Shown here: piece by piece, positions 7,772 to 15,960 of the stretch
Layout: each line of letters opens with the position of its first letter
Numbering within the stretch: position 1 is the first letter of the stretch
Assembly: GCA_964623515.1 (NCBI GenBank)
Contig: CAZURV010000013.1
Coordinates: 1 to 50,215 of the forward strand
Direction of reading: 5' to 3'
DNA length: 50,215 nucleotides
Source: RUG714 sp964623515
GTDB lineage: Bacteria > Bacillota > Clostridia > Oscillospirales > Acutalibacteraceae
Notes under the pieces: model-generated
The model's input: only the letters and a program-made list of their open reading frames with translations
Told to the model about the DNA's origin: nothing
Database searches by the model: none
Position numbers and translations under genes: made by a program

Positions 7772-9136
7772 TCAATTTTTAAAAGAATGAATTGGAGCAG
7801 GTATCCTGCCTGTTCTGCCGATAAAATCTGCACACGAAAATTGATTGACCGGCATAATCGGCGCATGGCCGAGAAGTCCTCCGAATTCAGCGGTTTCGCC
7901 GATTCCTTTTCCGAAAACCGGTATGATTCTTACAGCCGTTGTCTTCTGATTTACCATTCCAATTGCCGCTTCATCCGCAATAATTCCCGAAATGGACGAT
8001 GCTTCCGTATCTCCGGGAACAGCAATCATATCAAGCCCCACGGAGCACACGCACGTCATCGCCTCGAGTTTTTCAATCGTAAGCGAACCGCGGTTAACAG
8101 CGTTTATCATGCTTTGGTCCTCACTTACCGGTATGAATGCTCCCGAAAGGCCGCCAACATAACTGCTCGCCATCACTCCGCCTTTTTTGACCTGATCGTT
8201 CAGCATTGCAAGCGCGGCGGTTGTTCCCGGAGCACCGACGCTCTCCAGCCCGATTTCTTCCAGAATTTCAGCAACCGAATCTCCTACTGCCGGAGTAGGA
8301 GCAAGAGATAAATCAATGATGCCGAAAGGTATCCCAAGCCGTTTTGAGGCTTCCTGCGCAACCAATTGCCCGGCGCGCGTGATTTTAAATGCAGTTTTCT
8401 TTATCGTTTCGCAAAGAATTTCAAAATTCTTCCCTCTGACATCTTCAATAGATTTTTTTACAACTCCCGGACCGCTTACGCCTACGTTAATCACAGCGTT
8501 CCCTTCGGTTACGCCGTGAAATGCGCCTGCCATAAAAGGATTATCGTCCGGAGCATTGCAGAATACCACAAGCTTTGAACAGCCACAGCTGTCATAATCT
8601 GCAGTCAATTCTGCAGTTTTTTTGATGACTTTTCCCATCATGCGGACGGCGTCCATATCTATGCCTGCTTTTGTTGAGCCTACATTTACGCTGGAGCAAA
8701 CTCTCTCCGTTTTTGCAAGAGCTTCGGGTATGGAAAGAATAAGATTTCTGTCCGCCTCGGTCATCCCTTTAGAAACAAGAGCGGAATATCCTCCGAGAAA
8801 GTTTACGCCGGCCCGCTTTGCAGCTCTATCAAGCGTTTGCGCAATAACCACGAAATCTTCCGGCGCATGGCACGCACCGCTGCCTATCAGCGAAACAGGC
8901 GTTACAGATATTCTTTTGTTGACGATTGGTATTCCGAAATCTTTTTCTATTGCTTCGCCTACCGGCACTAAATTTTTTGCAGTTTCCGTTATTTTATTAT
9001 AAATTTTCTCATTCAGCTTTTCCAAGCTACTGTCGCAACAGTCCAGCAGAGAAATACCGAGCGTGATGGTTCTCACGTCCAGATTCATCTGCTGAATCAT
9101 ACGGTTGGTTTCGCTGACTTCATATCTGTTTATCAT
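7772..9136 (-). CDS. UPF0210 / PFL-family protein
   Basis: About 454 aa. It begins MINRYEVSETNRMIQQMNLDVRTITLGISL, typical of UPF0210 (DUF711), described as a pyruvate formate-lyase-fold family of unknown reaction. Glycine-rich segments such as GSGACHAPEDF and NVGVSGPGVV are visible. The ATG at 9136 is preferred because AGGTG precedes it by five bases; a GTG directly after the upstream stop (9145) is the alternative. It follows the ACT-domain gene without a gap. This pairing recurs in Firmicutes and suggests amino-acid-responsive control of the PFL-like partner (inference). Confidence 0.88.
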   Translation of the reverse strand: MINRYEVSETNRMIQQMNLDVRTITLGISLLDCCDSSLEKLNEKIYNKITETAKNLVPVGEAIEKDFGIPIVNKRISVTPVSLIGSGACHAPEDFVVIAQTLDRAAKRAGVNFLGGYSALVSKGMTEADRNLILSIPEALAKTERVCSSVNVGSTKAGIDMDAVRMMGKVIKKTAELTADYDSCGCSKLVVFCNAPDDNPFMAGAFHGVTEGNAVINVGVSGPGVVKKSIEDVRGKNFEILCETIKKTAFKITRAGQLVAQEASKRLGIPFGIIDLSLAPTPAVGDSVAEILEEIGLESVGAPGTTAALAMLNDQVKKGGVMASSYVGGLSGAFIPVSEDQSMINAVNRGSLTIEKLEAMTCVCSVGLDMIAVPGDTEASSISGIIADEAAIGMVNQKTTAVRIIPVFGKGIGETAEFGGLLGHAPIMPVNQFSCADFIGRTGRIPAPIHSFKN

Positions 9137-9145
9137 TACCGGCAC

Positions 9146-9418
9146 CTATATCCTATGCATTTTTTCAAATATTTCGGCACTCTGACAGTTTACATTAACG
9201 CCGATATTGATTCCGATTTCAGACAATTCTTTTGCAATATCGCCCGCACTTTTTGGTGTTTTCCCGGTATCTGCAATCATCATCATATTGAAATAATCGT
9301 CCACTATCGTCTGTGAAATATCAAGAATATTTATTGAATTTTCGGAAAGATAGGTGCAGATTTTCGCAATGATTCCGACCGTATCTTTTCCTACTACCGT
9401 TATTACTATTTTTTGCAT
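9146..9418 (-). CDS. ACT-domain regulatory protein (UPF0237)
   Basis: 90 aa, a single ACT domain: KIVITVVGKDTVGIIAKICTYLSE followed by INILDISQTIVDDYFNMMM. ACT domains usually bind amino acids and control a partner enzyme. This small protein is the usual upstream partner of UPF0210. It has a strong ribosome site (GGAGGTAACCC-ATG). It is the first gene of a probable three-gene operon with UPF0210 and the FAD enzyme. Confidence 0.9.
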   Translation of the reverse strand: MQKIVITVVGKDTVGIIAKICTYLSENSINILDISQTIVDDYFNMMMIADTGKTPKSAGDIAKELSEIGINIGVNVNCQSAEIFEKMHRI

Positions 9419-9464
9419 GGGTTACCTCCGAAAAACTTAAGGCGAAAAAATAAAAATTCAATAC

Positions 9465-9478
9465 ACTGTAAATACAGT
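9465..9478. promoter_or_regulatory. 14-bp palindrome, candidate operator of the ACT operon
   Basis: ACTGTA-AA-TACAGT, six-base arms, located about 10-24 bp downstream of the predicted transcription start and upstream of the ACT ribosome site. The regulator is unknown. The sequence from here to 9613 otherwise holds only the ACT promoter. Confidence 0.4.
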
Positions 9479-9494
9479 ATCACACCAATTAGAT

Positions 9495-9523
9495 ATAATA
9501 CTATAAATAGTTGTAAAAAGCAA
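9495..9523 (-). promoter_or_regulatory. Promoter of the ACT-UPF0210 operon
   Basis: Minus-strand TTGCTT (9523-9518) and TATTAT (9500-9495) with a 17-bp spacer; the only good pair upstream of the ACT gene. Confidence 0.5.
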
Positions 9524-9613
9524 TATTTGATTTAAATTAACCGTTTTGTTGATATAGATAAAATCACCCGTAAAGCTATGCCTTACGGATGGTTGTTCGG
9601 TTCCAAATATATT

Positions 9614-9913
9614 TTATTCATTATCCGTTTGTTTTTCCTGCTTATCCGAAACCTGATTGCCCTTTTTCGCCGCCGTAAACGAAAACACGTCTTTTCCGTT
9701 TTCATCAAACTCATGAATTTCCATTTTTACGGCGTTTGTTTTCGTGCAGGGAGAACCGCTTGCATCAAAATATGAAATTTCACTGTATACGCCGCCGTGA
9801 GGCGTGGGGAAATATACGTTTTCAACGGTAACTTCTTTGAGTTTGAAACCGCAGTGCGGACAATATACAGCGTTTTCATATTCATATTCTTTTCCGCATT
9901 TCAAACATCTCAT
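9614..9913 (-). CDS. Small zinc-ribbon protein
   Basis: About 99 aa from ATG 9913, which has GGAGG eight bases upstream; the longer frame to 9964 has no such site. The N-terminus is a classic zinc ribbon: CLKCGKEYEYENAVYCPHCGF (Cys-x2-Cys ... Cys-x2-Cys). The rest is a beta-rich region with a polar, lysine-rich end. Such proteins often bind nucleic acid or other proteins, but nothing shows a specific role here. Confidence 0.7.
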   Translation of the reverse strand: MRCLKCGKEYEYENAVYCPHCGFKLKEVTVENVYFPTPHGGVYSEISYFDASGSPCTKTNAVKMEIHEFDENGKDVFSFTAAKKGNQVSDKQEKQTDNE

Positions 9914-10070
9914 ATTGAATCCTCCATGAACCGTAATTTCACAGTATAATAAGCCTTCTGCCATACTTTATTCTAATATCTGAAAAACTCTTCGTCAAGC
10001 ATGTTTTTTGATGCCAGGCTTCTTTTTTCGCTGTATTTGCATATACATGGAAAAGGGAAAGGAAAAATCC

Positions 10071-10307
10071 ATGAAAACTTTAAGCAAACTTAATCCTGGC
10101 GAATCAGCCAAAGTAACCGAAATAAATGAAAGCGGCGCTTTTAGAAGGCGATTATTCGATATGGGAATCACTCCCGGCGTCAAAATCACCGTTTTAAAAA
10201 CAGCGCCTCTCGGAGATCCCGTAGAAATATTTCTTCGCGGATACCGCCTCTCCCTGCGAAAAGAACAAGCGGATAAAATTAAGGTAATCGAAGCAGGGGT
10301 GACATAA
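10071..10307 (+). CDS. feoA: Ferrous iron transport protein A
   Basis: About 78 aa. SH3-like FeoA domain: LNPGESAKVTEINESGAFRR, then RLFDMGITPGVKITVLKTAP and DPVEIFLRGYRLSLRKEQA. It is a cytosolic accessory of the FeoB Fe(II) permease. ATG 10071 is chosen because the domain starts there and an AAAGGAAA site precedes it; the frame is open upstream to 10008. Its stop immediately precedes the feoB ATG. Confidence 0.92.
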   Translation: MKTLSKLNPGESAKVTEINESGAFRRRLFDMGITPGVKITVLKTAPLGDPVEIFLRGYRLSLRKEQADKIKVIEAGVT

Positions 10308-12311
10308 ATGAAATTTGCTTTGGCGGGAAATCCGAACTGCGGGAAAACCACTTTTTTCAATCTTCTGACCGGCTCTTCCGCCCGCGTGGGCAATTGGGCC
10401 GGCGTTACGGTTGAACAGAATACAGGCGTATATAAAAATGCGGAAACGCAGATTGAAATCATTGATTTGCCCGGCATCTATTCGCTCTCTCCATATACGC
10501 CGGAAGAAATTGTCAGCAGAACCTATATAACAGAAAACAGGCCGAATCTGATTATCAATATAGTTGATGCTTCCAATCTTGAACGCAGTCTTTATCTGAC
10601 AACGCAACTTTTGGAGACCGATATTCCCGTTGCAGTTGCCGTTAATATGGCGGATATAGCGGAAAAAGGCGGAATAATCATCAATTATTCGGCTTTGTCG
10701 AAATTGCTCGGCGTCCCCGTAATGCCGGTTGATGCCGCCGGAGGCGAAGGCGCGGAAGAATTTATGAAAAGCTGTGTTTCCGCCGCAAAAAAAGGAAGAA
10801 AAGGCATCTGCTGTTTCCAAAATGAATCGGTAATCCGCGCCGTAAAACTGCTTTGTGACAAAATAAGTTACGATTCTGTTTTCCGTGCCGTAAAATTATT
10901 GGAAAATGATTACCGCGAATGCAAAAAATATCCGGAAATTAAAAAATTTTGCGAGAAACTCAAAACATCCGTTTATCTCGAACCGAGATTTAAACGCGAC
11001 TTTGAAGCGGCCTTTGCGGATATGCGTTATACGTTTATTACGGAGAAACTTAAAACAGCTTTCACTTCCTCCGCGGAATACAGGGAATCCGCTTCAGATA
11101 AAGCAGATAAAATCCTAACAGGCAAATATATCGGCATTCCTCTTTTTTTGCTCATTATACTATTGATTTTTCATATAACTTTCAGCAGTAATTTCTTGTT
11201 TCTCGGCATAAACAGTCCGGGAAAAGCTATGCAGGAGCTTATAACGTCATTTACCCGATTCATCGGAAGTTCCGTGGAAAATTTCCTAAACAGTCTGCAT
11301 GTTCGAAGCTGGCTAAGCGGAATAATAAACGAGGGAATTATAAACGGTGTGGGTTCTGTTTTAAGTTTTTTGCCGCAAATCCTGATTTTGTTTTTGCTGT
11401 TTTCCGTTTTGGAAGACACCGGATATATGGCACGCGGTGCATTTTTAATGGACAGACTTTTAAGGAAGTTCGGTTTATCCGGAAAAGCATTCATCCCGCT
11501 TATTATGGGATTCGGCTGTTCGGTACCTGCCATAATGGGAACGCGCACACTGGAAAATGAAAAAGAAAAGCGGATTTCAATTTTGATTATGCCATTCTTG
11601 TCCTGTGGAGCCAAAATGCCGATTTGGGCGGCTTTTTCCTCCGCCTGTTTCACGGTCAATTCGGAAATTATAATTTTCTTAATTTATTTTACCGGAATTT
11701 TCTGTGCAATAATCTGTTCTCTCGTTCTGAATAAAACGCTAATGAAATCATCCTCTGCGCCGTTCGCTATGGAAATACCGCCGTACAGAATACCGCAACC
11801 TAAAAGCCTTGCGCTACGACTCCGGGATAAAATGAAAGAATTTTTATCGCGTGCGGCAACCGTTGTTCTGCTCTCATCCGTCATAATATGGGTGCTTTCA
11901 AACTTTTCTTTTAATCTGGAACGAGTGAACAGCGGTAGCGGCAGGAGTATGATTGAAATTGCAGGAAATTTTATATCCCCTGTTTTTACTCCTCTCGGCT
12001 TCGGATTCGGCGCGGCGGTAGTATCCGTTATAAGCGGACTGATTGCAAAAGAAATGGTGATTTCAAGCCTTGGAGTTATGCTCAAAGGAACCTCTTTCAC
12101 TGCAGCTCTTGCAGGCGCGTTTTCGCCTGCCTCTGCCTTTTCTTTTATGGCATTCAATCTTCTGAGTATCCCATGCATGGCGGCAACTGCAACCGCAAAA
12201 AAAGAACTTGGCGCAAAATGGCTTGCTGTGGCAATTATTTTTTGGATTGCCGTTGCTTACACGTTTTCTTTTATCATTTACAGCATTTTCAATTTATTGA
12301 ATTATAGATAA
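10308..12311 (+). CDS. feoB: Ferrous iron permease FeoB
   Basis: 667 aa. Inner-membrane Fe(II) uptake protein with an N-terminal GTPase domain and a C-terminal permease. G1 is GNPNCGKTT (residues 7-15), G3 is DLPG, and the G4-like site is NMADIAEK. The permease carries the Gate motif GFGCSVPAIMGTRTLENEKEK and a second repeat near SCGAKMPIWA, with about eight hydrophobic segments. Slightly shorter than the usual 700 or so residues. No feoC follows. It is coupled to feoA and followed by a terminator. Confidence 0.95.
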   Translation: MKFALAGNPNCGKTTFFNLLTGSSARVGNWAGVTVEQNTGVYKNAETQIEIIDLPGIYSLSPYTPEEIVSRTYITENRPNLIINIVDASNLERSLYLTTQLLETDIPVAVAVNMADIAEKGGIIINYSALSKLLGVPVMPVDAAGGEGAEEFMKSCVSAAKKGRKGICCFQNESVIRAVKLLCDKISYDSVFRAVKLLENDYRECKKYPEIKKFCEKLKTSVYLEPRFKRDFEAAFADMRYTFITEKLKTAFTSSAEYRESASDKADKILTGKYIGIPLFLLIILLIFHITFSSNFLFLGINSPGKAMQELITSFTRFIGSSVENFLNSLHVRSWLSGIINEGIINGVGSVLSFLPQILILFLLFSVLEDTGYMARGAFLMDRLLRKFGLSGKAFIPLIMGFGCSVPAIMGTRTLENEKEKRISILIMPFLSCGAKMPIWAAFSSACFTVNSEIIIFLIYFTGIFCAIICSLVLNKTLMKSSSAPFAMEIPPYRIPQPKSLALRLRDKMKEFLSRAATVVLLSSVIIWVLSNFSFNLERVNSGSGRSMIEIAGNFISPVFTPLGFGFGAAVVSVISGLIAKEMVISSLGVMLKGTSFTAALAGAFSPASAFSFMAFNLLSIPCMAATATAKKELGAKWLAVAIIFWIAVAYTFSFIIYSIFNLLNYR

Positions 12312-12350
12312 GCAGGTAGCTTTTACAAGCTACCTGCCGAATTTTTTTAC
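12311..12350 (+). terminator. feoB rho-independent terminator
   Basis: GCAGGTAGCTT-TTAC-AAGCTACCTGC hairpin followed by CGAATTTTTTT. It also marks the left border of the phage-derived locus. Confidence 0.88.
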
Positions 12351-12631
12351 AAAAGATATTCCAGGCTGGTCCTTATCCTCTTTCTCGCTCTTGAAAGATT
12401 CCTGGAAACAGTCGTTCTATCTATACCGAGAACTTCGCCTATCTCCTGCATATTCAATTTTTTAAAATAATACATCTGTATGCACTGCCGCTGCCTAAAC
12501 GTAAGCTTTTCATCAATTACTCTGGGCAAAATCCTGCGGATTTGTTTAATATTATGTTCATTGGAACTTCCGTTCCCGTAATCAAAAACACTGATCCTGT
12601 CCATTGCTTTTTCACTGTGAATTAACTTCAT
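12347..12631 (-). CDS. Sigma-70 region 4-like transcription factor
   Basis: 94 aa. The C-terminal half is a sigma region 4 helix-turn-helix: LTFRQRQCIQMYYFKKLNMQ then EIGEVLGIDRTTVSRNLSRARKR. Region 2 is absent. Small sigma-like proteins of this kind, such as Xpf of the Bacillus PBSX element, activate late phage genes. Here it is the last gene of the locus, behind a 65-aa gene and a LexA-boxed promoter, so a role as SOS-triggered activator of the structural operon is inferred. ATG 12631 is used. Confidence 0.8.
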   Translation of the reverse strand: MKLIHSEKAMDRISVFDYGNGSSNEHNIKQIRRILPRVIDEKLTFRQRQCIQMYYFKKLNMQEIGEVLGIDRTTVSRNLSRARKRIRTSLEYLL

Positions 12632-12642
12632 TCGCGCTGAAC

Positions 12643-12840
12643 CTACGGCAAATAATAAAGTGCTTTTTCACCCAACAACTCACATTCGTCGCAGAGTCTG
12701 TGCAAAATCAATATGCGTTTTTTCAGTGTGATGAGGTCATCTCCGCGATAAATCATAAGCAAAGGTTCAAGCCCTCTGATTTTATTTTTTATGCGTCCGG
12801 CTTCTTTCAGAAAGCCGGAACCTATTTCCATAAGTGTCAT
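12643..12840 (-). CDS. Small hypothetical protein (65 aa) upstream of the sigma gene
   Basis: MTLMEIGSGFLKEAGRIKNK and onward, largely helical and charged, no recognised domain. It has a very strong ribosome site (AAAGGAGGTTAA-ATG), which argues that it is real. It lies first in the short transcript from the LexA-boxed promoter, 11 bp before the sigma-like gene. Its function is unknown; a sigma or anti-sigma accessory is possible but unsupported. Confidence 0.65.
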   Translation of the reverse strand: MTLMEIGSGFLKEAGRIKNKIRGLEPLLMIYRGDDLITLKKRILILHRLCDECELLGEKALYYLP

Positions 12841-12898
12841 TTAACCTCCTTTCTTTCCGAAAAAACATATTTCCGCAGGTATATGTATTTTCAGAAAT

Positions 12899-12912
12899 CG
12901 AACGTTCGTTCG
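12899..12912. promoter_or_regulatory. LexA (SOS) box
   Basis: CGAACGTTCGTTCG fits the Gram-positive LexA/DinR core GAAC-N4-GTTC exactly and is embedded in a longer inverted repeat AATCGAA...TTCGATT (12896-12915). It lies directly downstream of the -10 of the sigma-gene promoter, where bound LexA would block transcription. Confidence 0.8.
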
Positions 12913-12922
12913 ATTTACCCAT

Positions 12923-12951
12923 ATTTTACCACTTTTTATTCTGTCCAACAA
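12923..12951 (-). promoter_or_regulatory. Promoter of the 65-aa/sigma gene pair
   Basis: Minus-strand TTGTTG (12951-12946) and TAAAAT (12928-12923) separated by 17 bp, immediately before the LexA box and about 85 bp before the 65-aa gene. Confidence 0.65.
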
Positions 12952-12991
12952 TGAAACAGTAAATCCAGCGGTACAAAAAAGCGGACCGCAA

Positions 12992-13480
12992 TTACGCATT
13001 GCTGTTTTCCGTACTGCTTCTGAATGCAACGAGCAGATAAATCATACCCGTCTCATTTAGGCAGGCGAGAGCCTTGCCGGAGGGATAATCCGCCGCCTGA
13101 TGCTGTGAAACAAGCGCAGTGCTTCCCTGAATCGTTACACCGAACCCCTCTGTTCCCTCGCAGGCTGCAGATACATAAGTATTCATTGTTGCATTTGTGC
13201 TGTCAAAGTAGGCGATGCCTTTTGTAACACAACATACTATTACGCCGGACGGTTCAAAATCAAGCTGAACCGTCTGTACCAAATCGCCATTCCCAACATA
13301 CATATAGCTCATACACTGCATTTTATCCACACTGTCTGAATGCAGAGACATATCAGAAATATGTGAGGAAATCACATAATCCAATAACTGATTATCATTG
13401 TTAAAATCAATTCTTTGCGGAACATCGGATCCCGCCCAGACATTCAATCCGTAATTTTCAGTTTTATAACTGCTTGACAT
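12992..13480 (-). CDS. Fibre-like/adhesin-type terminal protein of the phage locus
   Basis: 162 aa, the last structural gene after YmfQ. The N-terminus, YGLNVWAGSDVPQRIDFNND followed by NQLLDYVISSH, resembles the start of phage tail proteins that begin with a conserved W...D...DFN.DN motif before a receptor-binding part. The rest is beta-rich and small polar, ending in SSTENSNA. It is much shorter than usual tail fibres. The product could bind host cell surfaces; this is inference from position and N-terminus. The ribosome site is TAAGGAGGAAGAT-ATG. Confidence 0.55.
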   Translation of the reverse strand: MSSSYKTENYGLNVWAGSDVPQRIDFNNDNQLLDYVISSHISDMSLHSDSVDKMQCMSYMYVGNGDLVQTVQLDFEPSGVIVCCVTKGIAYFDSTNATMNTYVSAACEGTEGFGVTIQGSTALVSQHQAADYPSGKALACLNETGMIYLLVAFRSSTENSNA

Positions 13481-13490
13481 ATCTTCCTCC

Positions 13491-14045
13491 TTAGATATAC
13501 TCTATTTCATCAAAATTCAATCCAAGATAGTCTATCTGCGTAAACGTTTTCGAAAATTCTTCTATATCATCCCAGCTGTATGCTTGGTTTAAAAACCGAT
13601 AGCACAAAAAACAGGGAAGCATTAAGCGACAAAGTTTCACAATCTGTGCCTGTCTGTCAATATCTAAATCCAAAAAATTAACCACCCGCACATGCTGTTC
13701 AGAGAACCCGGGAATCACATTGATTTCGGATGAAATCTTATCCAGATGCTTTTGGAAAAGCTCATAGTTCCACCAACCGTATTCGGAGTTAATCACAATT
13801 TCGATTATCTCCTTTGCCTCTTCATCGGAAAACTTTTCAACCCCGTAAAGCTTTTTTAACCTTTGAAATCCCTTCCCCTTTGCTGTTAAAAGAAAAATTT
13901 CACAAATCAGCGAATCAAGATATTCTTCTGTTTCCTGAAGCTTTACGGCATAAGAAGCGAGTTCCTTGCAGACAAGCGAATCCTCTGCCAAACTATATAT
14001 CTGCACAGGTTTTGTTTCATATATTAGTTTCTCAAAACTGTTCAT
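13491..14045 (-). CDS. YmfQ/XkdU-family baseplate protein (DUF2313-like)
   Basis: 184 aa. It sits directly after gpJ with a 1-bp gap, the standard place of the XkdU/YmfQ (gp48/gpI) baseplate protein. The sequence shows the expected alpha-helical start (LASYAVKLQETEEYLDSLI), a short FLLTAKGKGFQRLKKLYGVE element and later PGFSEQHVRVVNFLD, which resembles the family's beta part. It probably connects the wedge protein to the fibre-like protein. Family call rests on order and overall similarity. Confidence 0.7.
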   Translation of the reverse strand: MNSFEKLIYETKPVQIYSLAEDSLVCKELASYAVKLQETEEYLDSLICEIFLLTAKGKGFQRLKKLYGVEKFSDEEAKEIIEIVINSEYGWWNYELFQKHLDKISSEINVIPGFSEQHVRVVNFLDLDIDRQAQIVKLCRLMLPCFLCYRFLNQAYSWDDIEEFSKTFTQIDYLGLNFDEIEYI

Positions 14046-14046
14046 A

Positions 14047-15135
14047 TCACACCTGTTTTACTGCATTCAAAGTAATTTTTCCGGGCAAAAGCCTGACTTT
14101 CTGCGATGCCCCGACATCTTCATTCGGTTTAAAAATAACCGCATTTTTAACGCCAGGTATTTCCATAAGCCGATGGTATATTTCAGCTAAAATAAATCCA
14201 TCGCCTACCCCGAGTGCGTTTATGCTTTCCGTTATACTATCCATGCATTTCCCAATCACCGACTCTGAAGAAAACCCGTTTTCCACCGTAATATCGCCAA
14301 CTACATCAACTTCTGTATAATTTGGAAGAACAAGTAAAACATCACATCCGAAATCCTTATTCTTCGCAAACATATCCCTAAGGGACTTACTTATGTTGCT
14401 GTCTAGTGTGCGAGAAGCGGTTTCGATTGCCAAATCTACGGTTCCGATTCCCCTGGCTTTTGGAATCACGCCCACTGAAATAACGCCGCTGCAGCTCATT
14501 GCCCGCGAACGGAAATAACTTTCGTTGCGGTCAAGAGCGGGATACTGATAGGATTCGATTATCCTTTTTCTAAGACTCTCATCCGTTTCATTTTCAATCC
14601 CTCCGGTAAAAGCTTCTTCGTTGGTTACCGAAACAGTTGCCGCCAGTTTATCCAGTATAACTTTCACCGTATTTGCGGGAACATTCCCTTTGATTCCGGA
14701 TTCCTCTGCCTGTGCGCCGACGCTTACGCTGAGTTCGCCTGCCGGAATGGTAACTCCTGCAAGAGTTCTGAATTTTACTGCGTTTGACAGCGTACCGGTA
14801 GCCGTAAGAGTTCCGACTTCAATATCCACATCGTATCCCAGAGGTTCTGTCAAAGAGAATTTAAGCGTTCCATATGCTGCTTCACCGCATATTCTCTTTA
14901 TTCCTTTCTCGTACGCATGATTGTCAAGATATTCTCCCTCGGCCGTATTCGGAGAAGACTGTTTCCAAATCCAGTTTATTTTTTTGTTCAAAGAAAATAT
15001 CTGCCCGGCAAGGACTCTCATCCGCACGCCTATATCCGATGCGTTATCCGCATCATATCCGCTTCTGCTCTTAAAGTCCGCAAGCATCTCAGAAAGAATC
15101 TGATCATACGTTTTATCTTCCGTAAATTCATTCAT
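14047..15135 (-). CDS. Baseplate J-like protein (gpJ/XkdT)
   Basis: 362 aa. Contractile-tail baseplate wedge protein. Diagnostic stretches: DIGVRMRVLAGQIFSLNKKI near the N-terminus, EGEYLDNHAYEKGIKR, then PAGELSVSVGAQAEESGIKGN and the repeat-like ETDESLRKRIIESYQYP. These are hallmarks of the Baseplate_J family. Its ATG overlaps the gp25 stop by four bases. That a gpJ is present while sheath and tape-measure genes are absent is the striking point of the locus. Confidence 0.9.
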   Translation of the reverse strand: MNEFTEDKTYDQILSEMLADFKSRSGYDADNASDIGVRMRVLAGQIFSLNKKINWIWKQSSPNTAEGEYLDNHAYEKGIKRICGEAAYGTLKFSLTEPLGYDVDIEVGTLTATGTLSNAVKFRTLAGVTIPAGELSVSVGAQAEESGIKGNVPANTVKVILDKLAATVSVTNEEAFTGGIENETDESLRKRIIESYQYPALDRNESYFRSRAMSCSGVISVGVIPKARGIGTVDLAIETASRTLDSNISKSLRDMFAKNKDFGCDVLLVLPNYTEVDVVGDITVENGFSSESVIGKCMDSITESINALGVGDGFILAEIYHRLMEIPGVKNAVIFKPNEDVGASQKVRLLPGKITLNAVKQV

Positions 15136-15476
15136 ATCCTGATTTTCACCAACCTTTTTCTGTCTTTCATATAAACCGCAAGTTCAATGCTGTATTTGTC
15201 GTCGTCAACGCTTACTTCTGCGCTTTTCACGCTTACTCCCTCAATTTCAATCAGGGCTTCAATGGCAAATTCATAAGCAATATCATTCAGTTTTTCACGT
15301 TCATATTCTCCCAGCATATAAAATTTTGATCCAAGCTCTCTGTCAAAATTAAAACTTCCTTTTTGCGTTGAAAGGCAAAAAAGAATGCGTTGAAGTGTTT
15401 CATCTTCTCCGGAAACCGTTACAAGAGATCCGTTTTCATCTTTAAAATAATCCCCGTTTCTGATTAAAGTGTCCAT
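15132..15476 (-). CDS. gp25-like baseplate wedge protein (XkdS/DUF2634)
   Basis: 114 aa. It shows the gp25/DUF2634 pattern: LQRILFCLSTQKGSFNFDRE followed by LGSKFYMLGEYERE and a C-terminal beta segment with SAEVSVDDDKYSIELAVYM. In phages it forms part of the baseplate wedge or attaches the first sheath ring. It lies between the LysM protein and gpJ, as in PBSX-like loci. Confidence 0.78.
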   Translation of the reverse strand: MDTLIRNGDYFKDENGSLVTVSGEDETLQRILFCLSTQKGSFNFDRELGSKFYMLGEYEREKLNDIAYEFAIEALIEIEGVSVKSAEVSVDDDKYSIELAVYMKDRKRLVKIRI

Positions 15477-15486
15477 GATTTATCTC

Positions 15487-15960
15487 CTATGCAATTCTTA
15501 TTTTATCTCCGGGCAAAATGTCGTAACAGGAGGACATCTGCGGGTTCAGTTCAAAAATCCGCGAAACACTTACGCCGTATATTCTCTCAATATCCCACAA
15601 ACTTTTTTCATCTTTAACTTCAGCAAACGTTACCTGAATTTTTTCTGAATACTTTTCTTTTACTTCTTCAAAACTGAAAGAGTAGGAAACCATATTTTCT
15701 CCGGCGTTTTCAATAAGGTTAAGTTCCGTAAGCTTTGCTTTTATCGGCGCAACTTTTGGAAGTCGGAGCCATGCGCTTTCCCCTTTAAGAAAAATGTCTT
15801 TTAATATTTTATACTGCTGAAATGCGTCTCCTCCTATAAATTCACCCTCTCCACTCACCGTTGTTACGGCACCTCCGTCTTCCAGAGTGCTTGTTATATT
15901 TATTAAATACGGATTATTTGAAAATACATAATCCGAAAAAGTCATCAAACCGTTAAACAT
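15487..15960 (-). CDS. LysM-containing tail/hub protein (XkdP-like)
   Basis: 157 aa. The N-terminal part (about 1-105) opens FNGLMTFSDYVFSNNPYLIN. The last 45 or so residues form a LysM domain: DEKSLWDIERIYGVSVSRIF then LNPQ and DILPGDKIRIA. LysM binds peptidoglycan or the hub, and XkdP-type proteins with it sit between tape measure and hub genes in PBSX. Here no tape measure precedes it. It overlaps the upstream gene by 16 bp, so translation is probably coupled. Confidence 0.72.
   Translation of the reverse strand: MFNGLMTFSDYVFSNNPYLINITSTLEDGGAVTTVSGEGEFIGGDAFQQYKILKDIFLKGESAWLRLPKVAPIKAKLTELNLIENAGENMVSYSFSFEEVKEKYSEKIQVTFAEVKDEKSLWDIERIYGVSVSRIFELNPQMSSCYDILPGDKIRIA

Noticed and set aside
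7511..8311. Plus-strand open frame opposite the FAD and UPF0210 genes
   Set aside because: Crosses two well-supported minus-strand genes and matches no family.
12841..13029. 62-aa minus frame before the sigma gene pair
   Set aside because: Overlaps the LexA box, the promoter and the end of the fibre-like gene; no ribosome site.
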